From assembly GCA_946041635.1 (NCBI GenBank), contig CAMGDG010000003.1:1-43436 (forward strand): a stretch of DNA of 43,436 bases, read 5' to 3'. This DNA is from an uncultured Clostridia bacterium (GTDB lineage Bacteria > Bacillota > Clostridia > Oscillospirales > Acutalibacteraceae). Shown here piece by piece: positions 1-8,610 of the stretch. The notes under the pieces are model-generated. The model saw nothing but the letters and a program-made list of their open reading frames with translations, was not told the DNA's origin and ran no database searches. How positions within the stretch are numbered: the stretch's first letter is position 1; every line of letters begins with the position of its first letter. A program made the translations under genes and the position numbers.

Positions 1-6
1 TGTTTA

Positions 7-35
7 TTGACTGTTTATACTTTTTATGCTAAAAT
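7..35 (+). promoter_or_regulatory. Sigma-A promoter of the 38-codon ORF
   Basis: TTGACT (7-12), a 17-base spacer and TAAAAT (30-35), with TGC just before the -10 box giving an extended -10. It lies 30 bases upstream of the small ORF at 65. Near-consensus, not tested. Confidence 0.75.
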
Positions 36-64
36 TCATAGGAAATCTGACAGGAGTGAAAACA

Positions 65-181
65 ATGAGCTTATCTTCATACTTTGCCTTTTCAAAGAAA
101 ATACAAAGCATAAGTTTTAAAGCCGTTTTCATTTTTTCTTTAATTGCCGCGGTTGGCGGTACGGTACATTTTTTATTTTGA
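65..181 (+). CDS. 38-residue hydrophobic small protein, unknown function
   Basis: This short ORF encodes 38 residues starting MSLSSYFAFSKK. AGGAG (52-56) sits 8 bases before the ATG, a strong promoter lies upstream and a rho-independent terminator follows directly, so it looks like a complete monocistronic gene. The N-terminal half is polar with three lysines; residues about 20-38 are hydrophobic (AVFIFSLIAAVGGTVHFLF), enough for one membrane span reaching the C terminus. I recognise no family. It could be a membrane-regulating small protein, a type I toxin-like peptide, or the incidental ORF of a small RNA. Coding status is inferred from signals, not from homology. Confidence 0.55.
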   Translation: MSLSSYFAFSKKIQSISFKAVFIFSLIAAVGGTVHFLF

Positions 182-187
182 TTTTTT

Positions 188-217
188 CAGCGACGGAACT
201 TCCGCCGCTGTTTTTTT
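188..217 (+). terminator. Rho-independent terminator
   Basis: The arms CAGCGACGGA (188-197) and TCCGCCGCTG (201-210) pair with one mismatch around a three-base loop and are followed by seven T. It isolates the small ORF from carAB. Confidence 0.8.
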
Positions 218-238
218 GAATAATTACCGTTTTTTATA

Positions 239-267
239 TTGAACGGTAGTTGAAAATGAGGTATAAT
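239..267 (+). promoter_or_regulatory. carAB promoter
   Basis: TTGAAC (239-244), 17-base spacer, TATAAT (262-267). Only about 26 bases separate it from the carA start, which leaves no room for a PyrR-type attenuator, so any pyrimidine control must act another way. Confidence 0.75.
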
Positions 268-293
268 ATTCAGTTGATATAAAGAAAGGCACG

Positions 294-1382
294 GTGGAAG
301 CTTTGAAGGCGTATTTAATGCTTGAAGACGGCTCTGTTTACTGTGGACAGGCTGCGGGAAATTTTAAAGAAACGGCATGTGAGATTGTTTTTAATACATC
401 GATGACGGGATATGTGGAAATTCTTACCGACCCGTCATATGCAGGTCAGGGAATTGTTATGACATACCCGATGATAGGCAATTACGGAGTGAGCGAAAAG
501 GATTTTGAGAGCGGAAAGCTTCAACCCTGCGCCTTCCTCGTTCATGAGCTGTGCGATACGCCCTCAAATTTCAGAAATGAAATGACTCTTAATGAGCTTC
601 TGATAAAGTACGGTATACCCTGCGTTACAGGGCTTGACACACGCTCCATTGTTAAAAAGCTCCGTGAAAGCGGCACAATGAGAGGAATCATAACCGATGA
701 TATTACCGATAAAGAAACGCTTATGAATAAAATCAAGGCGTTCCGTCAGGAAAAGCTGGTAGAATCGGTTACGGTTGACGAGCCCACGGTACTTTCAACA
801 GGCGACGGCGCAAAAATTGCGCTTATGGATTTCGGAACGAAAAGAAACATCGGTGACAGTCTTGTAAAAAGAGGCTGTTCGGTTATTCAGTACCCCTCTT
901 TCACAACAGCCGAAGAAATAATCAAAGCAGCTCCCGACGGAATTATGCTCTCCAACGGACCGGGCGACCCCTCGGACTGCGTGGACATTATAAAGGAAAT
1001 AAAAAAGCTTTATGATTACGGTATTCCCACCTTTGCAATATGCCTTGGGCATCAGCTTATGGCTCTTGCAAACGGCGGCGAAACAGAGCGTATGAAATAC
1101 GGTCACAGAGGTGCAAATCACCCTGTAAAATTCATAAATGACGACAGAACATATCTTTCCTCACAAAACCACGGTTATATGGTTAACGGCAAGGGGCTTC
1201 CGTCAAACGCGGAAATCAACTGTATAAATGTTAACGACTCCACGGTTGAGGGTATTGTTTATCACGGAAAGCCCGTATTTACGGTACAGTTCCACCCCGA
1301 GGCAAACTCGGGACCGAGAGATACCTCGTTTTTGTTCGACAGATTTTTAAAAATGGTTAAGGAGGGCCGCTACGATGATTGA
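294..1382 (+). CDS. carA: Carbamoyl-phosphate synthase, small (glutaminase) subunit
   Basis: CarA hydrolyses glutamine and channels ammonia to CarB for carbamoyl phosphate, the precursor of pyrimidines and arginine. The 362-residue length is usual. The N-terminal CPSase small domain starts AYLMLEDGSVYCG and includes FNTSMTGYVEILTDPSY; the C-terminal class I amidotransferase domain has the nucleophile Cys250 in FAICLGHQ and the His334/Glu336 pair in VQFHPEA. The start is uncertain: GTG 294 lies only 4 bases after AAAGG (285-289), while TTG 303 would follow GGTGG (293-297) by 5 bases and give the family-typical start M-KAYLMLEDG. It overlaps carB by 8 bases, which implies translational coupling. 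Confidence 0.97.
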   Translation: MEALKAYLMLEDGSVYCGQAAGNFKETACEIVFNTSMTGYVEILTDPSYAGQGIVMTYPMIGNYGVSEKDFESGKLQPCAFLVHELCDTPSNFRNEMTLNELLIKYGIPCVTGLDTRSIVKKLRESGTMRGIITDDITDKETLMNKIKAFRQEKLVESVTVDEPTVLSTGDGAKIALMDFGTKRNIGDSLVKRGCSVIQYPSFTTAEEIIKAAPDGIMLSNGPGDPSDCVDIIKEIKKLYDYGIPTFAICLGHQLMALANGGETERMKYGHRGANHPVKFINDDRTYLSSQNHGYMVNGKGLPSNAEINCINVNDSTVEGIVYHGKPVFTVQFHPEANSGPRDTSFLFDRFLKMVKEGRYDD

Positions 1383-4300
1383 TAAATCCATAAAAAAAGT
1401 TCTCGTTATAGGCTCGGGCCCCATCATCATAGGTCAGGCCGCAGAATTTGACTATGCAGGTACGCAGGCATGCCGTTCGTTAAAAGAAGAAGGCGTTGAG
1501 GTTGTGCTTGTAAACTCAAACCCCGCCACCATTATGACCGACGGCGACATTGCGGATAAGGTTTATATTGAGCCTCTGACTATCCCCACTCTTACAAAAA
1601 TCATCGAAAAGGAAAAGCCCGATTCAATACTCCCCACTCTGGGCGGTCAGACAGGTCTTAACCTTGCAATGGAGCTTGAAGAAATAGGCGTTCTCAGAGA
1701 AAACGGAGTCCGTCTTATCGGCATAAACGCAGACGCTATCAAAAAAGCGGAGGACAGGCAGAGCTTTAAGGATACTATGGAGAAAATCGGCGAGCCCTGC
1801 ATTGACTCCCTTGTTGTTGAAACGGTTGAAGACGCAGTTGAGTTTTCAAGCAAAATCGGCTATCCCGTTATTGTTCGCCCTGCTTATACTCTGGGAGGTA
1901 CAGGCGGCGGTATTGCCGACAACGAAGAAGAGCTTCGTGAGATTGCTTCAAACGGTATCCGTCTTTCACGAGTTAATCAGGTTCTTATTGAAAAATGTAT
2001 TGCAGGCTGGAAAGAAATCGAATACGAGGTAATGCGTGACTCAAAGGGCAACTGCATTACCGTTTGTAACATGGAAAACCTTGACCCCGTGGGCGTTCAT
2101 ACAGGCGACTCAATAGTTGTTGCGCCGTCACAGACGCTTATGGACAAGGAGTATCAGATGCTTCGTTCCGCAGCTCTCAACATTATTACGGAGCTTGGAA
2201 TCCAAGGCGGCTGTAATGTTCAGTTTGCCCTCCACCCCGACTCATTCAAGTATGCGGTTATTGAGGTTAACCCGAGAGTTTCACGCTCCTCGGCTCTTGC
2301 ATCGAAGGCTACGGGCTATCCCATAGCAAGGGTTGCGGCGAAAATCGCTCTCGGACTGGGACTTGACGAGATTCCCAATGCGGTTACGGGCAAAACCTTT
2401 GCCTCCTTTGAGCCTGCTCTGGACTACTGTGTTGTTAAAATTCCCAAATGGCCCTTTGATAAATTTGTTACAGCAAAGAAAACTCTGGGCACGCAAATGA
2501 AAGCAACGGGAGAGGTTATGGCGATTGCCCGCTCCTTTGAGGCGGCGCTTCATAAGGCGCTTCATTCCTTGGAGGAAAACCGTGAAAGCCTTTTGCTTGA
2601 CGATTTTCTCAATCTCGGCTGTGATGAGCTTCGTCCCCTGCTTCACAACATTGACAATCAGCGTCTTTATGTTGTTGCGGCGTCCATTTATAACGGAATT
2701 CCCCTTAAAGAAATTCACGATATAACAAAAATTGATATGTGGTTCCTCAATAAGATAAAGGTAATCACGGATATGGAAAAAACGCTGAAAAGCGGTAAAT
2801 TCGACCCGGACACGGTGCTTGAAGCAAAGCGTCTCGGTTTTACCGACTCCGTAATTGCCAAAAATGTGGGAACTACTAAATCCGCAGTTAAAAATATGAG
2901 AGAGCTTTGGGGAATTAAGCCGTCTTTCTCGGTTGTTGATACCTGCGCCGCTGAATTTGCCGCACAAACACCGTATTTCTATTCGGATTACGGCGTTGAA
3001 AACGAGGTTAATCCCGCCTCGGACAAAAAGAAGATTATGGTGCTGGGTTCAGGTCCCATCAGAATCGGTCAGGGTATTGAATTTGACTACTGTTCCGTTC
3101 ACTCTGTCTGGGCGCTGAAAAAAGCGGGCTGTGAGGCGATTATCGTAAACAACAACCCCGAAACCGTTTCCACCGACTTTGATATTTCGGATAAGCTTTA
3201 TTTTGAACCCCTTACGCCCGAATATGTAACGAGTATTGTTGAGCTTGAAAAGCCCGACGGCGCTATTGTTCAGTTCGGCGGTCAGACTGCTATCAAGCTG
3301 ACAAAAACGCTGAACGATTTAGGCATAAAAATTCTCGGTACGGACGCAGATCATGTTGACGCCGCCGAGGACAGAGAGCGTTTCGATGAAATTCTTGAAT
3401 TCTGCGATATTGCACGCCCGAAAGGACAGACTGTTTTCACGGCACAGGAGGCTATTGCGGCGGCTCACAGCTTAGGATATCCCGTACTCGTTCGTCCCAG
3501 CTATGTTCTGGGCGGTCAAGGTATGCAGATTGCTTCAAGCGATGATGATATTCTGGAATTTATGGATATTATCACGAGAACTATCCCCGACCTTTCCGAA
3601 CACCCCGTACTTGTTGACAAGTATCTTATGGGTCAGGAGGTTGAGGTTGACGCCATATGCGACGGCAGAGATATTCTTATCCCCGGAATTATGGAGCATA
3701 TTGACCGTGCAGGTATTCACTCGGGCGACTCAATTTCGGTTTACCCTGCCGTTACCCTTTCCCCCAAGGTACAGAAAACCATTGTGGACTACACAAAGCG
3801 TCTTGCCTCTGCATTGCATGTTATCGGTATGATGAACATACAGTTTATTGTACTGCGTGAAACGGTATATATTATTGAAGTTAACCCACGCTCCTCGAGA
3901 ACAGTTCCATACATCAGCAAGGTTACGGGTATTCCCGCCATTGCCCTTGCCACAAGAGCGATGCTGGGCGAAAAAATCAAGGATATGGGTTACGGCACAG
4001 GGCTTTATGCAAACAGCGGTTATTATGCGATTAAGCTTCCTGTATTCTCCTTTGAAAAGATTATCGGTGCCGACACCTCATTAGGTCCCGAAATGAAATC
4101 TACGGGCGAGGTTCTCGGTATTTCCAAGGACTACAACGAGGCTCTCCTCAAAGCTTTTGAGGGCGGCGGAGTTTCTCTTCCCAAAAATGCAAAAATAATT
4201 GTAACGGTCCGTGATAAGGACAAAAAAGAGGTTTCCGAAATGCTTAAAGAATTCAAGGATTCCGATTTTGAATTCTATGCAACGCCGGGAACTCAAAAAT

Positions 4301-4590
4301 CTTTAAGCGAAGCGGGAATCCCCTGTAAAAAGGTAAATCCCCTTACGGGAGCGCACCCCAATATTATGGATATGCTCCACGAAGGTCAGGTTTCCCTCAT
4401 TATAAACACGCCTACTCACGGCAGACTTTCCGACCGTGACGGCTTCAAGCTTCGCCGCATTGCGGTTGAATCGGGTACATCCTGCCTTACCTCCTTAGAT
4501 GCGGCATTAAGCATAATGCGAAGCACATTTATTGTTCCCGACGGCAACATAAGCCTTACGGATATTGCTTCTCTTAAAATTCAGAAATAA
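1375..4590 (+). CDS. carB: Carbamoyl-phosphate synthase, large subunit
   Basis: CarB makes carbamoyl phosphate from bicarbonate, ammonia and two ATP, using ammonia delivered from CarA. At 1071 residues it is the normal full length. Two homologous halves are evident: the first begins KVLVIGSGPIIIGQAAEFDY and the second KIMVLGSGPIRIGQGIEFDY (about residue 555), each with pre-ATP-grasp and ATP-grasp domains (VRPAYTLGGTGGG and VRPSYVLGGQGM) and with metal/ATP-binding EVNPR motifs. The last ~140 residues form the MGS-like allosteric domain that binds UMP or ornithine in other CarBs. The ATG overlaps the carA stop; GGAGGG ending near 1367 serves as ribosome binding site. Confidence 0.98.
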   Translation: MIDKSIKKVLVIGSGPIIIGQAAEFDYAGTQACRSLKEEGVEVVLVNSNPATIMTDGDIADKVYIEPLTIPTLTKIIEKEKPDSILPTLGGQTGLNLAMELEEIGVLRENGVRLIGINADAIKKAEDRQSFKDTMEKIGEPCIDSLVVETVEDAVEFSSKIGYPVIVRPAYTLGGTGGGIADNEEELREIASNGIRLSRVNQVLIEKCIAGWKEIEYEVMRDSKGNCITVCNMENLDPVGVHTGDSIVVAPSQTLMDKEYQMLRSAALNIITELGIQGGCNVQFALHPDSFKYAVIEVNPRVSRSSALASKATGYPIARVAAKIALGLGLDEIPNAVTGKTFASFEPALDYCVVKIPKWPFDKFVTAKKTLGTQMKATGEVMAIARSFEAALHKALHSLEENRESLLLDDFLNLGCDELRPLLHNIDNQRLYVVAASIYNGIPLKEIHDITKIDMWFLNKIKVITDMEKTLKSGKFDPDTVLEAKRLGFTDSVIAKNVGTTKSAVKNMRELWGIKPSFSVVDTCAAEFAAQTPYFYSDYGVENEVNPASDKKKIMVLGSGPIRIGQGIEFDYCSVHSVWALKKAGCEAIIVNNNPETVSTDFDISDKLYFEPLTPEYVTSIVELEKPDGAIVQFGGQTAIKLTKTLNDLGIKILGTDADHVDAAEDRERFDEILEFCDIARPKGQTVFTAQEAIAAAHSLGYPVLVRPSYVLGGQGMQIASSDDDILEFMDIITRTIPDLSEHPVLVDKYLMGQEVEVDAICDGRDILIPGIMEHIDRAGIHSGDSISVYPAVTLSPKVQKTIVDYTKRLASALHVIGMMNIQFIVLRETVYIIEVNPRSSRTVPYISKVTGIPAIALATRAMLGEKIKDMGYGTGLYANSGYYAIKLPVFSFEKIIGADTSLGPEMKSTGEVLGISKDYNEALLKAFEGGGVSLPKNAKIIVTVRDKDKKEVSEMLKEFKDSDFEFYATPGTQKSLSEAGIPCKKVNPLTGAHPNIMDMLHEGQVSLIINTPTHGRLSDRDGFKLRRIAVESGTSCLTSLDAALSIMRSTFIVPDGNISLTDIASLKIQK

Positions 4591-4599
4591 GGTGTAACT

Positions 4600-5760
4600 T
4601 TGGCAAACATTATTGATTATGCGCTTTTAAACGCAAACAAAGATTTTAACACTGTCCCCTTTTCAAAAATTGACGGGCTTATTCTGGCACAGCTTTCGTA
4701 TATGCGCTATGACGGCATAGTCCCCGATATAAAAAGCAGGACAAAGGGAGTTTTGTTTTCCGATATAGTTGAAAGCGACGGATATAACAAAATGTTCCCC
4801 CTCGAACGCACGGCAGAAAGAAATAAAATGCTGCTTAACGCTGTTGCGTACAGCAAGCGGTACGGCAAAATACGCATAAACTATTATGAGAATATTTTTG
4901 ATTCTTCAAAAGACGCTCAGTTTTGCGCCGTAACCTTTATTTTGGAAAACGGCGACGCATACATAGCTTTCAGGGGCACCGATTCAACCATTACAGGCTG
5001 GAAAGAAAATTTCAATATGCTTTATATGTCCCCCGTTGCCTCTCAGACATTGAGCGTTCCGTATGTTGAGAAAGTTGCCCGTAAAACAAAGGGGAATTTA
5101 ACTCTTTTAGGGCACTCAAAGGGCGGAAATCTTGCAATATATGCGGCTGTAATGTGCAGTGATAAGGTTAGGGACAGAATTATTGAAATTCAAAGCTTTG
5201 ACAATCCCGGTTTTACCGAGGAGTTTATCAATTCGGAAAAATACCTTGAAACGGAAAGCAGAATTTCAAAGCTTGTGCCCGAAGAATCAATGATAGGTAT
5301 GCTTCTTAACAACCGGGGCAGATACAGGGTTGTTAAAAGCGACGGTGTGGGATTTTATCAGCACGACCCTTTTATGTGGAAAATCGAAAACAACGATTTT
5401 ATTAACGCAGACGGTGTTGTGACAAGGGCGAGAATAATCGACGGTACTTTTAACGAATGGGTTTTCGGTTTTTCTCCGGAACAGCGTGAAATGTTTATAG
5501 AAGGTCTTTTCAATGTTATTGAGGCGACCAACGCTCAAAATGCCGCAACCTTTGCTCAATGGAGCGAAAATCTGAAAGGAAACACAACGCTTATTCTCGA
5601 CGCTTTAAAAGGCCTTAATCCCGAAACCCGTTCCCTTATGTTAAAGGTTTTGGGCAATCTTTTCGTTTCCGCAAAGGACACGGTGGCAACAACGCAAAAG
5701 AGGATTATAAAACGCAAAATCAAGAGTATTCCCCTACTCTCCCCGGCAAACGAGCAGTAA
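4600..5760 (+). CDS. Mbeg1-like (DUF2974) alpha/beta hydrolase
   Basis: A 386-residue cytosolic protein of the Mbeg1-like/DUF2974 group, lipase-like alpha/beta hydrolases common in Firmicutes and without an agreed substrate. The nucleophile elbow GHSKGG places the catalytic serine at residue 173; AFRGTD upstream resembles the oxyanion-side motif of class 3 lipases, and SFDNPGF after the elbow is family-typical. No signal peptide or membrane segment is evident. The start is TTG 4600, chosen because AAGGTG (4588-4593) precedes it by 6 bases. It follows carB by only 9 bases, so it is probably transcribed with carAB, although a link to carbamoyl phosphate is not obvious. Confidence 0.8.
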   Translation: MANIIDYALLNANKDFNTVPFSKIDGLILAQLSYMRYDGIVPDIKSRTKGVLFSDIVESDGYNKMFPLERTAERNKMLLNAVAYSKRYGKIRINYYENIFDSSKDAQFCAVTFILENGDAYIAFRGTDSTITGWKENFNMLYMSPVASQTLSVPYVEKVARKTKGNLTLLGHSKGGNLAIYAAVMCSDKVRDRIIEIQSFDNPGFTEEFINSEKYLETESRISKLVPEESMIGMLLNNRGRYRVVKSDGVGFYQHDPFMWKIENNDFINADGVVTRARIIDGTFNEWVFGFSPEQREMFIEGLFNVIEATNAQNAATFAQWSENLKGNTTLILDALKGLNPETRSLMLKVLGNLFVSAKDTVATTQKRIIKRKIKSIPLLSPANEQ

Positions 5761-5784
5761 GGCAAATCCGCCTTAACGCTTTTT
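5758..5784 (+). terminator. Possible weak terminator
   Basis: TAAGGC (5758-5763) and GCCTTA (5770-5775) pair perfectly over a six-base loop; a T5 run follows after four bases. The stem is short and starts at the hydrolase stop codon, so it is weak at best. Confidence 0.35.
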
Positions 5785-5796
5785 ATATATAAAAAT

Positions 5797-5838
5797 GTCA
5801 GTTCGAAACCATCCTGACAAAAAACAAAACTACGGAGT
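5797..5838 (+). promoter_or_regulatory. preQ1-I riboswitch (putative)
   Basis: The stem GTCAG (5797-5801)/CTGAC (5814-5818) encloses TTCGAAACCATC, and an A-rich tail (ACAAAAAACAAAACTA) leads into CGGAG, the ribosome binding site of the next gene. This is the compact H-type pseudoknot layout of preQ1-I riboswitches, where the tail folds into the P1 groove and its 3' end pairs with loop bases. Because the 3' element overlaps the Shine-Dalgarno, translational control by preQ1 is likely. The downstream queT gene supports the assignment. Pairing was judged by eye. Confidence 0.75.
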
Positions 5839-5845
5839 GATAAAA

Positions 5846-6358
5846 ATGAACAAAAAGAAAACGGTTTTCATCGTCCAGGCGGCAGTTATTGCCGCAATTT
5901 ATGCCGCGCTCACATACGCCGCGGCTCTTGCAGGCCTTGCTTACGGAAACATTCAATTCAGGTTTTCGGAAGCACTTACAATCCTTGCATGCTTAACGCC
6001 CGCCGCCATACCCGGTCTCACCATAGGCTGTTTTTTGGGGAACATCACAAGCCCCTACGGTATGGTAGATATTATATGCGGTACATTGGCAACTCTCATT
6101 GCGGCTGTTTGCTCGTACCATACAAGAAAAATTACGGTTAAGGGTATGCCACTTGTTTCGGCGATTTTCCCCGTAATTGCAAATGCGATAATCGTAGGGC
6201 TGGAAATTACATTTTTCATGCCTGAGGGCTTTAAGTTTTCAGCATTCCTGATTGCCGCGGCAGAGGTTGGAGCCGGCGAGCTTATTATGTGCTACGCCCT
6301 GGGAATTCCCCTGTTTGCGGCTCTCAAAAAAACGGGAGCAGACAGATTACTTAAATGA
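5846..6358 (+). CDS. queT: QueT family queuosine-precursor (preQ1) transporter
   Basis: QueT proteins are ECF S-component-like membrane proteins that import queuosine precursors for tRNA modification. This 170-residue protein has a short basic N terminus, about five or six hydrophobic segments and the typical QFRFSEAL motif near residue 38, followed by LTPAAIPGLTIGCFLGN. The start is ATG 5846, with GGAGTG (5834-5839) 6 bases upstream; an in-frame ATG at 5795 falls inside the riboswitch and is rejected. No queuosine synthesis genes are nearby, which fits a salvage lifestyle, but I see only this window. Confidence 0.9.
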   Translation: MNKKKTVFIVQAAVIAAIYAALTYAAALAGLAYGNIQFRFSEALTILACLTPAAIPGLTIGCFLGNITSPYGMVDIICGTLATLIAAVCSYHTRKITVKGMPLVSAIFPVIANAIIVGLEITFFMPEGFKFSAFLIAAAEVGAGELIMCYALGIPLFAALKKTGADRLLK

Positions 6359-6365
6359 TTTTACA

Positions 6366-6397
6366 CCGCCTGAATTTTAATTTCAGGCGGTTGTTTT
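6366..6397 (+). terminator. Terminator of queT
   Basis: The 9-base arms CCGCCTGAA (6366-6374) and TTCAGGCGG (6382-6390) pair perfectly over a 7-base loop, followed by TTGTTTT. Confidence 0.88.
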
Positions 6398-6419
6398 ATT
6401 GAAAAAAGTATGATATTAT
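6391..6419 (+). promoter_or_regulatory. Promoter of the two-component system
   Basis: TTGTTT (6391-6396), 17-base spacer, TATTAT (6414-6419), preceded by TGA as an extended -10. The -35 box overlaps the T-tract of the queT terminator. Confidence 0.6.
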
Positions 6420-6438
6420 AAAGCCGTGAGGTGGTTTT

Positions 6439-7128
6439 ATGGCAAAAATAATAATTGCGGACGACGAACAGCTTATACGCCGTCTTGTATGTGATTTTTT
6501 GAAAAAAAGCGGTCATACTCCTCTTGAAGCCGAAAACGGTGGGGAGGCTTTAACGCTTTTCAAACAAAATCCCGATGTATCTTTGCTTATTCTTGATATT
6601 ATGATGCCTGAAATCGACGGTTGGGAGGTCACCCGTGAGGTTCGCAAAACCTCCGATGTACCTGTTCTGCTGCTCTCCGCAAGAAGTCAGGAATTTGACC
6701 AGCTCGCAGGATTTGAAGCGGGTGCGGACGATTATGTAACAAAGCCTTTCAGTCCTGCTCTTTTAATGAAAAGAGTTGATGTGCTTTTAAAGCGCGGTCA
6801 ATCGGTTATTGTTAGCAACGATAAGAGCGGTATTGACGGTCTTGTTATTGACAATGACGCTCACGAGGTATTCCTTGACGGTAACGAAGTAAGCCTTACC
6901 GCAAAAGAATTTAAAATACTTGTGAAACTGATGGACAACATAGGCAGAGTTTACAGCCGTGAACAGCTTCTTGACGATATTTGGGGTTTTGATTATTTCG
7001 GCGACACAAGAACTGTTGATTCCCATGTTGCAAGACTTCGCACTAAGTTGGGTGCATGGGGCAACGAGCATTTAAAGACTGTTTACGGAGTGGGATACAA
7101 AATCCAGGAAAGTGACGCCAATGAGTAA
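6439..7128 (+). CDS. OmpR/PhoB-family response regulator
   Basis: A 229-residue DNA-binding response regulator. The receiver domain (about 1-118) has the acidic pocket D8/D9, the phospho-acceptor Asp53 in LILDIMMPEIDGW and the conserved Lys in DDYVTKPFSP; the C-terminal winged helix (about 130-225) has the typical LTAKEFKILVKLMDN and VDSHVARLRTKLG segments. TGAGGTGG (6427-6434) precedes the ATG by 4-5 bases. It overlaps its partner kinase gene by 8 bases. No flanking transporter or resistance gene points to the regulon, so the signal is unknown; the neighbouring queT is terminated separately. Confidence 0.95.
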   Translation: MAKIIIADDEQLIRRLVCDFLKKSGHTPLEAENGGEALTLFKQNPDVSLLILDIMMPEIDGWEVTREVRKTSDVPVLLLSARSQEFDQLAGFEAGADDYVTKPFSPALLMKRVDVLLKRGQSVIVSNDKSGIDGLVIDNDAHEVFLDGNEVSLTAKEFKILVKLMDNIGRVYSREQLLDDIWGFDYFGDTRTVDSHVARLRTKLGAWGNEHLKTVYGVGYKIQESDANE

Positions 7129-8557
7129 TAAAAAAGGACTCAGCATCCGTTTTAAAATGTTCTTTGAAATTTCTGCCATTCTTCTTGCCGCAGTTATTCT
7201 GATACTTTTTATCAACACAAGATATTTAAACGATATTTATTTTTTCAACAAAAAGAAGGATATGACAAATTCTGCCGAATACATAAATACACTCGATATA
7301 AAATCGGGCATTTATTTCGGCTCTGTTACGAGCCTTGAATCGGAAAAGAATATCTCCGTTGATATTTATGACAGCGACGGCACTCCTCTTTATCTCAGCG
7401 CCAAAAATATTTCGGCAAACGGCGGAAGCGCACGGATAGTTGAAACCGAAACGCAAAAGGACGGTTCGGTTATTGAAATTCACGAGATTGACAACAAGCA
7501 ATATATTCTGCTGAAAAAGAATCTCTCTTTCGGCGGTGAGCTTGAAATATACGCCAATAAAAGCGATATTGATACAAACGCCGATATTGCCCTGACCTTC
7601 ACATGGGGTTCGGTTTTGCTCATTTTCTTTGCTTCCCTTATTTTCATCTTTTTCTACACCCGCAGGTTTACAAAGCCACTAATCAAAATGAGTGAAATCA
7701 CCGAAAAAATGTCCAATATGGACTTTTCGGAGAAGTGCGATGTCAAGAGCCGTGATGAAATCGGACACCTTTCGGACAGTATTAACAATCTTTCCGTTTC
7801 TCTTGACACAACGCTCAACGATTTGAATGAAAAGAACAAACAATTAAGCGATGATATTGAGAAAAAGCAAACCCTTGAACAGCTTCGTAAGGAGTTTATT
7901 TCCAGCATTTCTCACGAACTGAAAACGCCCATTGCAATTATCAAGGGCTATGCCGAGGGAGCACAGATGATGCTTGACGGTGATGACAGCAAGGGTGCGG
8001 CGGAATACTGTGAGATAATTACAAAAGAAAGCGATAAAATGAACGCTCTCGTTTATGAACTTTTGGAGTTATCAAGGTATGAATTGGGCGACAGCCGCCT
8101 TGAAATTGAAAAGTTTGAATTAAAGCCCTTTATCGAGGACTATACCGACGCAGAGAAAATAGTTTTTGAGGAAAAGGGAATACGCTTTTCTGCCGAAATC
8201 CCCGAAAACGCTCTGTGCGAGGGCGATACGGTCAAGCTTTCAATGGTGCTTAATAACTTCGTTTCAAACGCCGTTTCTCACGCCGACGGCGAAAAAGAAA
8301 TCAAAATAACCTGCCGTGATATGGCTGATAAGTACAGAATAACCGTATTTAACAGCGGTGAACACATAAAAGACGAAGATATTGAAAAAATTTGGAAATC
8401 ATTTTACCGAGCGGACAAATCCCATTCACGAAAAGAAGGTCGGTTCGGGCTTGGGCTTTCAATAGTCAGCGCCATACAAAATCTTCACGGTATGGAATAC
8501 GGCGTTAAAAACGCAGAAAACGGCGTTGAGTTTTGGTTCGATATTAAAAAAGTATAA
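7121..8557 (+). CDS. Sensor histidine kinase (EnvZ/VanS-like)
   Basis: A 478-residue membrane kinase, the partner of the upstream regulator. Two membrane spans (about 14-33 and 159-179) bracket a ~125-residue extracellular sensor domain. HAMP follows (about 180-235), then HisKA with phospho-acceptor His265 in SISHELKTP, then an HATPase domain with the N box NNFVSNAVSHAD and the G2-like FGLGLSIV. ATG 7121 is chosen because AGGAA (7106-7110) is 10 bases upstream; the in-frame GTG at 7112 would leave no space. The sensor domain resembles no ligand-binding fold I can name. Confidence 0.93.
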   Translation: MSNKKGLSIRFKMFFEISAILLAAVILILFINTRYLNDIYFFNKKKDMTNSAEYINTLDIKSGIYFGSVTSLESEKNISVDIYDSDGTPLYLSAKNISANGGSARIVETETQKDGSVIEIHEIDNKQYILLKKNLSFGGELEIYANKSDIDTNADIALTFTWGSVLLIFFASLIFIFFYTRRFTKPLIKMSEITEKMSNMDFSEKCDVKSRDEIGHLSDSINNLSVSLDTTLNDLNEKNKQLSDDIEKKQTLEQLRKEFISSISHELKTPIAIIKGYAEGAQMMLDGDDSKGAAEYCEIITKESDKMNALVYELLELSRYELGDSRLEIEKFELKPFIEDYTDAEKIVFEEKGIRFSAEIPENALCEGDTVKLSMVLNNFVSNAVSHADGEKEIKITCRDMADKYRITVFNSGEHIKDEDIEKIWKSFYRADKSHSRKEGRFGLGLSIVSAIQNLHGMEYGVKNAENGVEFWFDIKKV

Positions 8558-8561
8558 TAAA

Positions 8562-8596
8562 AAGAGCAGCTTCGGTGAAGCACGAAGTCTGCTCTT
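8562..8596. terminator. Bidirectional terminator between the kinase and dnaJ
   Basis: AAGAGCAGCTTCG (8562-8574) pairs with CGAAG-T-CTGCTCTT (8583-8596), with one bulged T, between convergent genes. On the minus strand the stem is followed by TTTTATTAT, giving a good dnaJ terminator; the plus-strand T-tract is poorer. Confidence 0.8.
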
Positions 8597-8610
8597 ATTC
8601 TTTATACTCT

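Noticed and set aside
2281-2967. 228-codon minus-strand ORF inside carB
   Set aside because: Antisense shadow within a conserved CarB coding region.
5795-5845. N-terminal extension of queT from ATG 5795
   Set aside because: The extension lies inside the riboswitch and has no Shine-Dalgarno; ATG 5846 has GGAGTG and gives the family-typical start.
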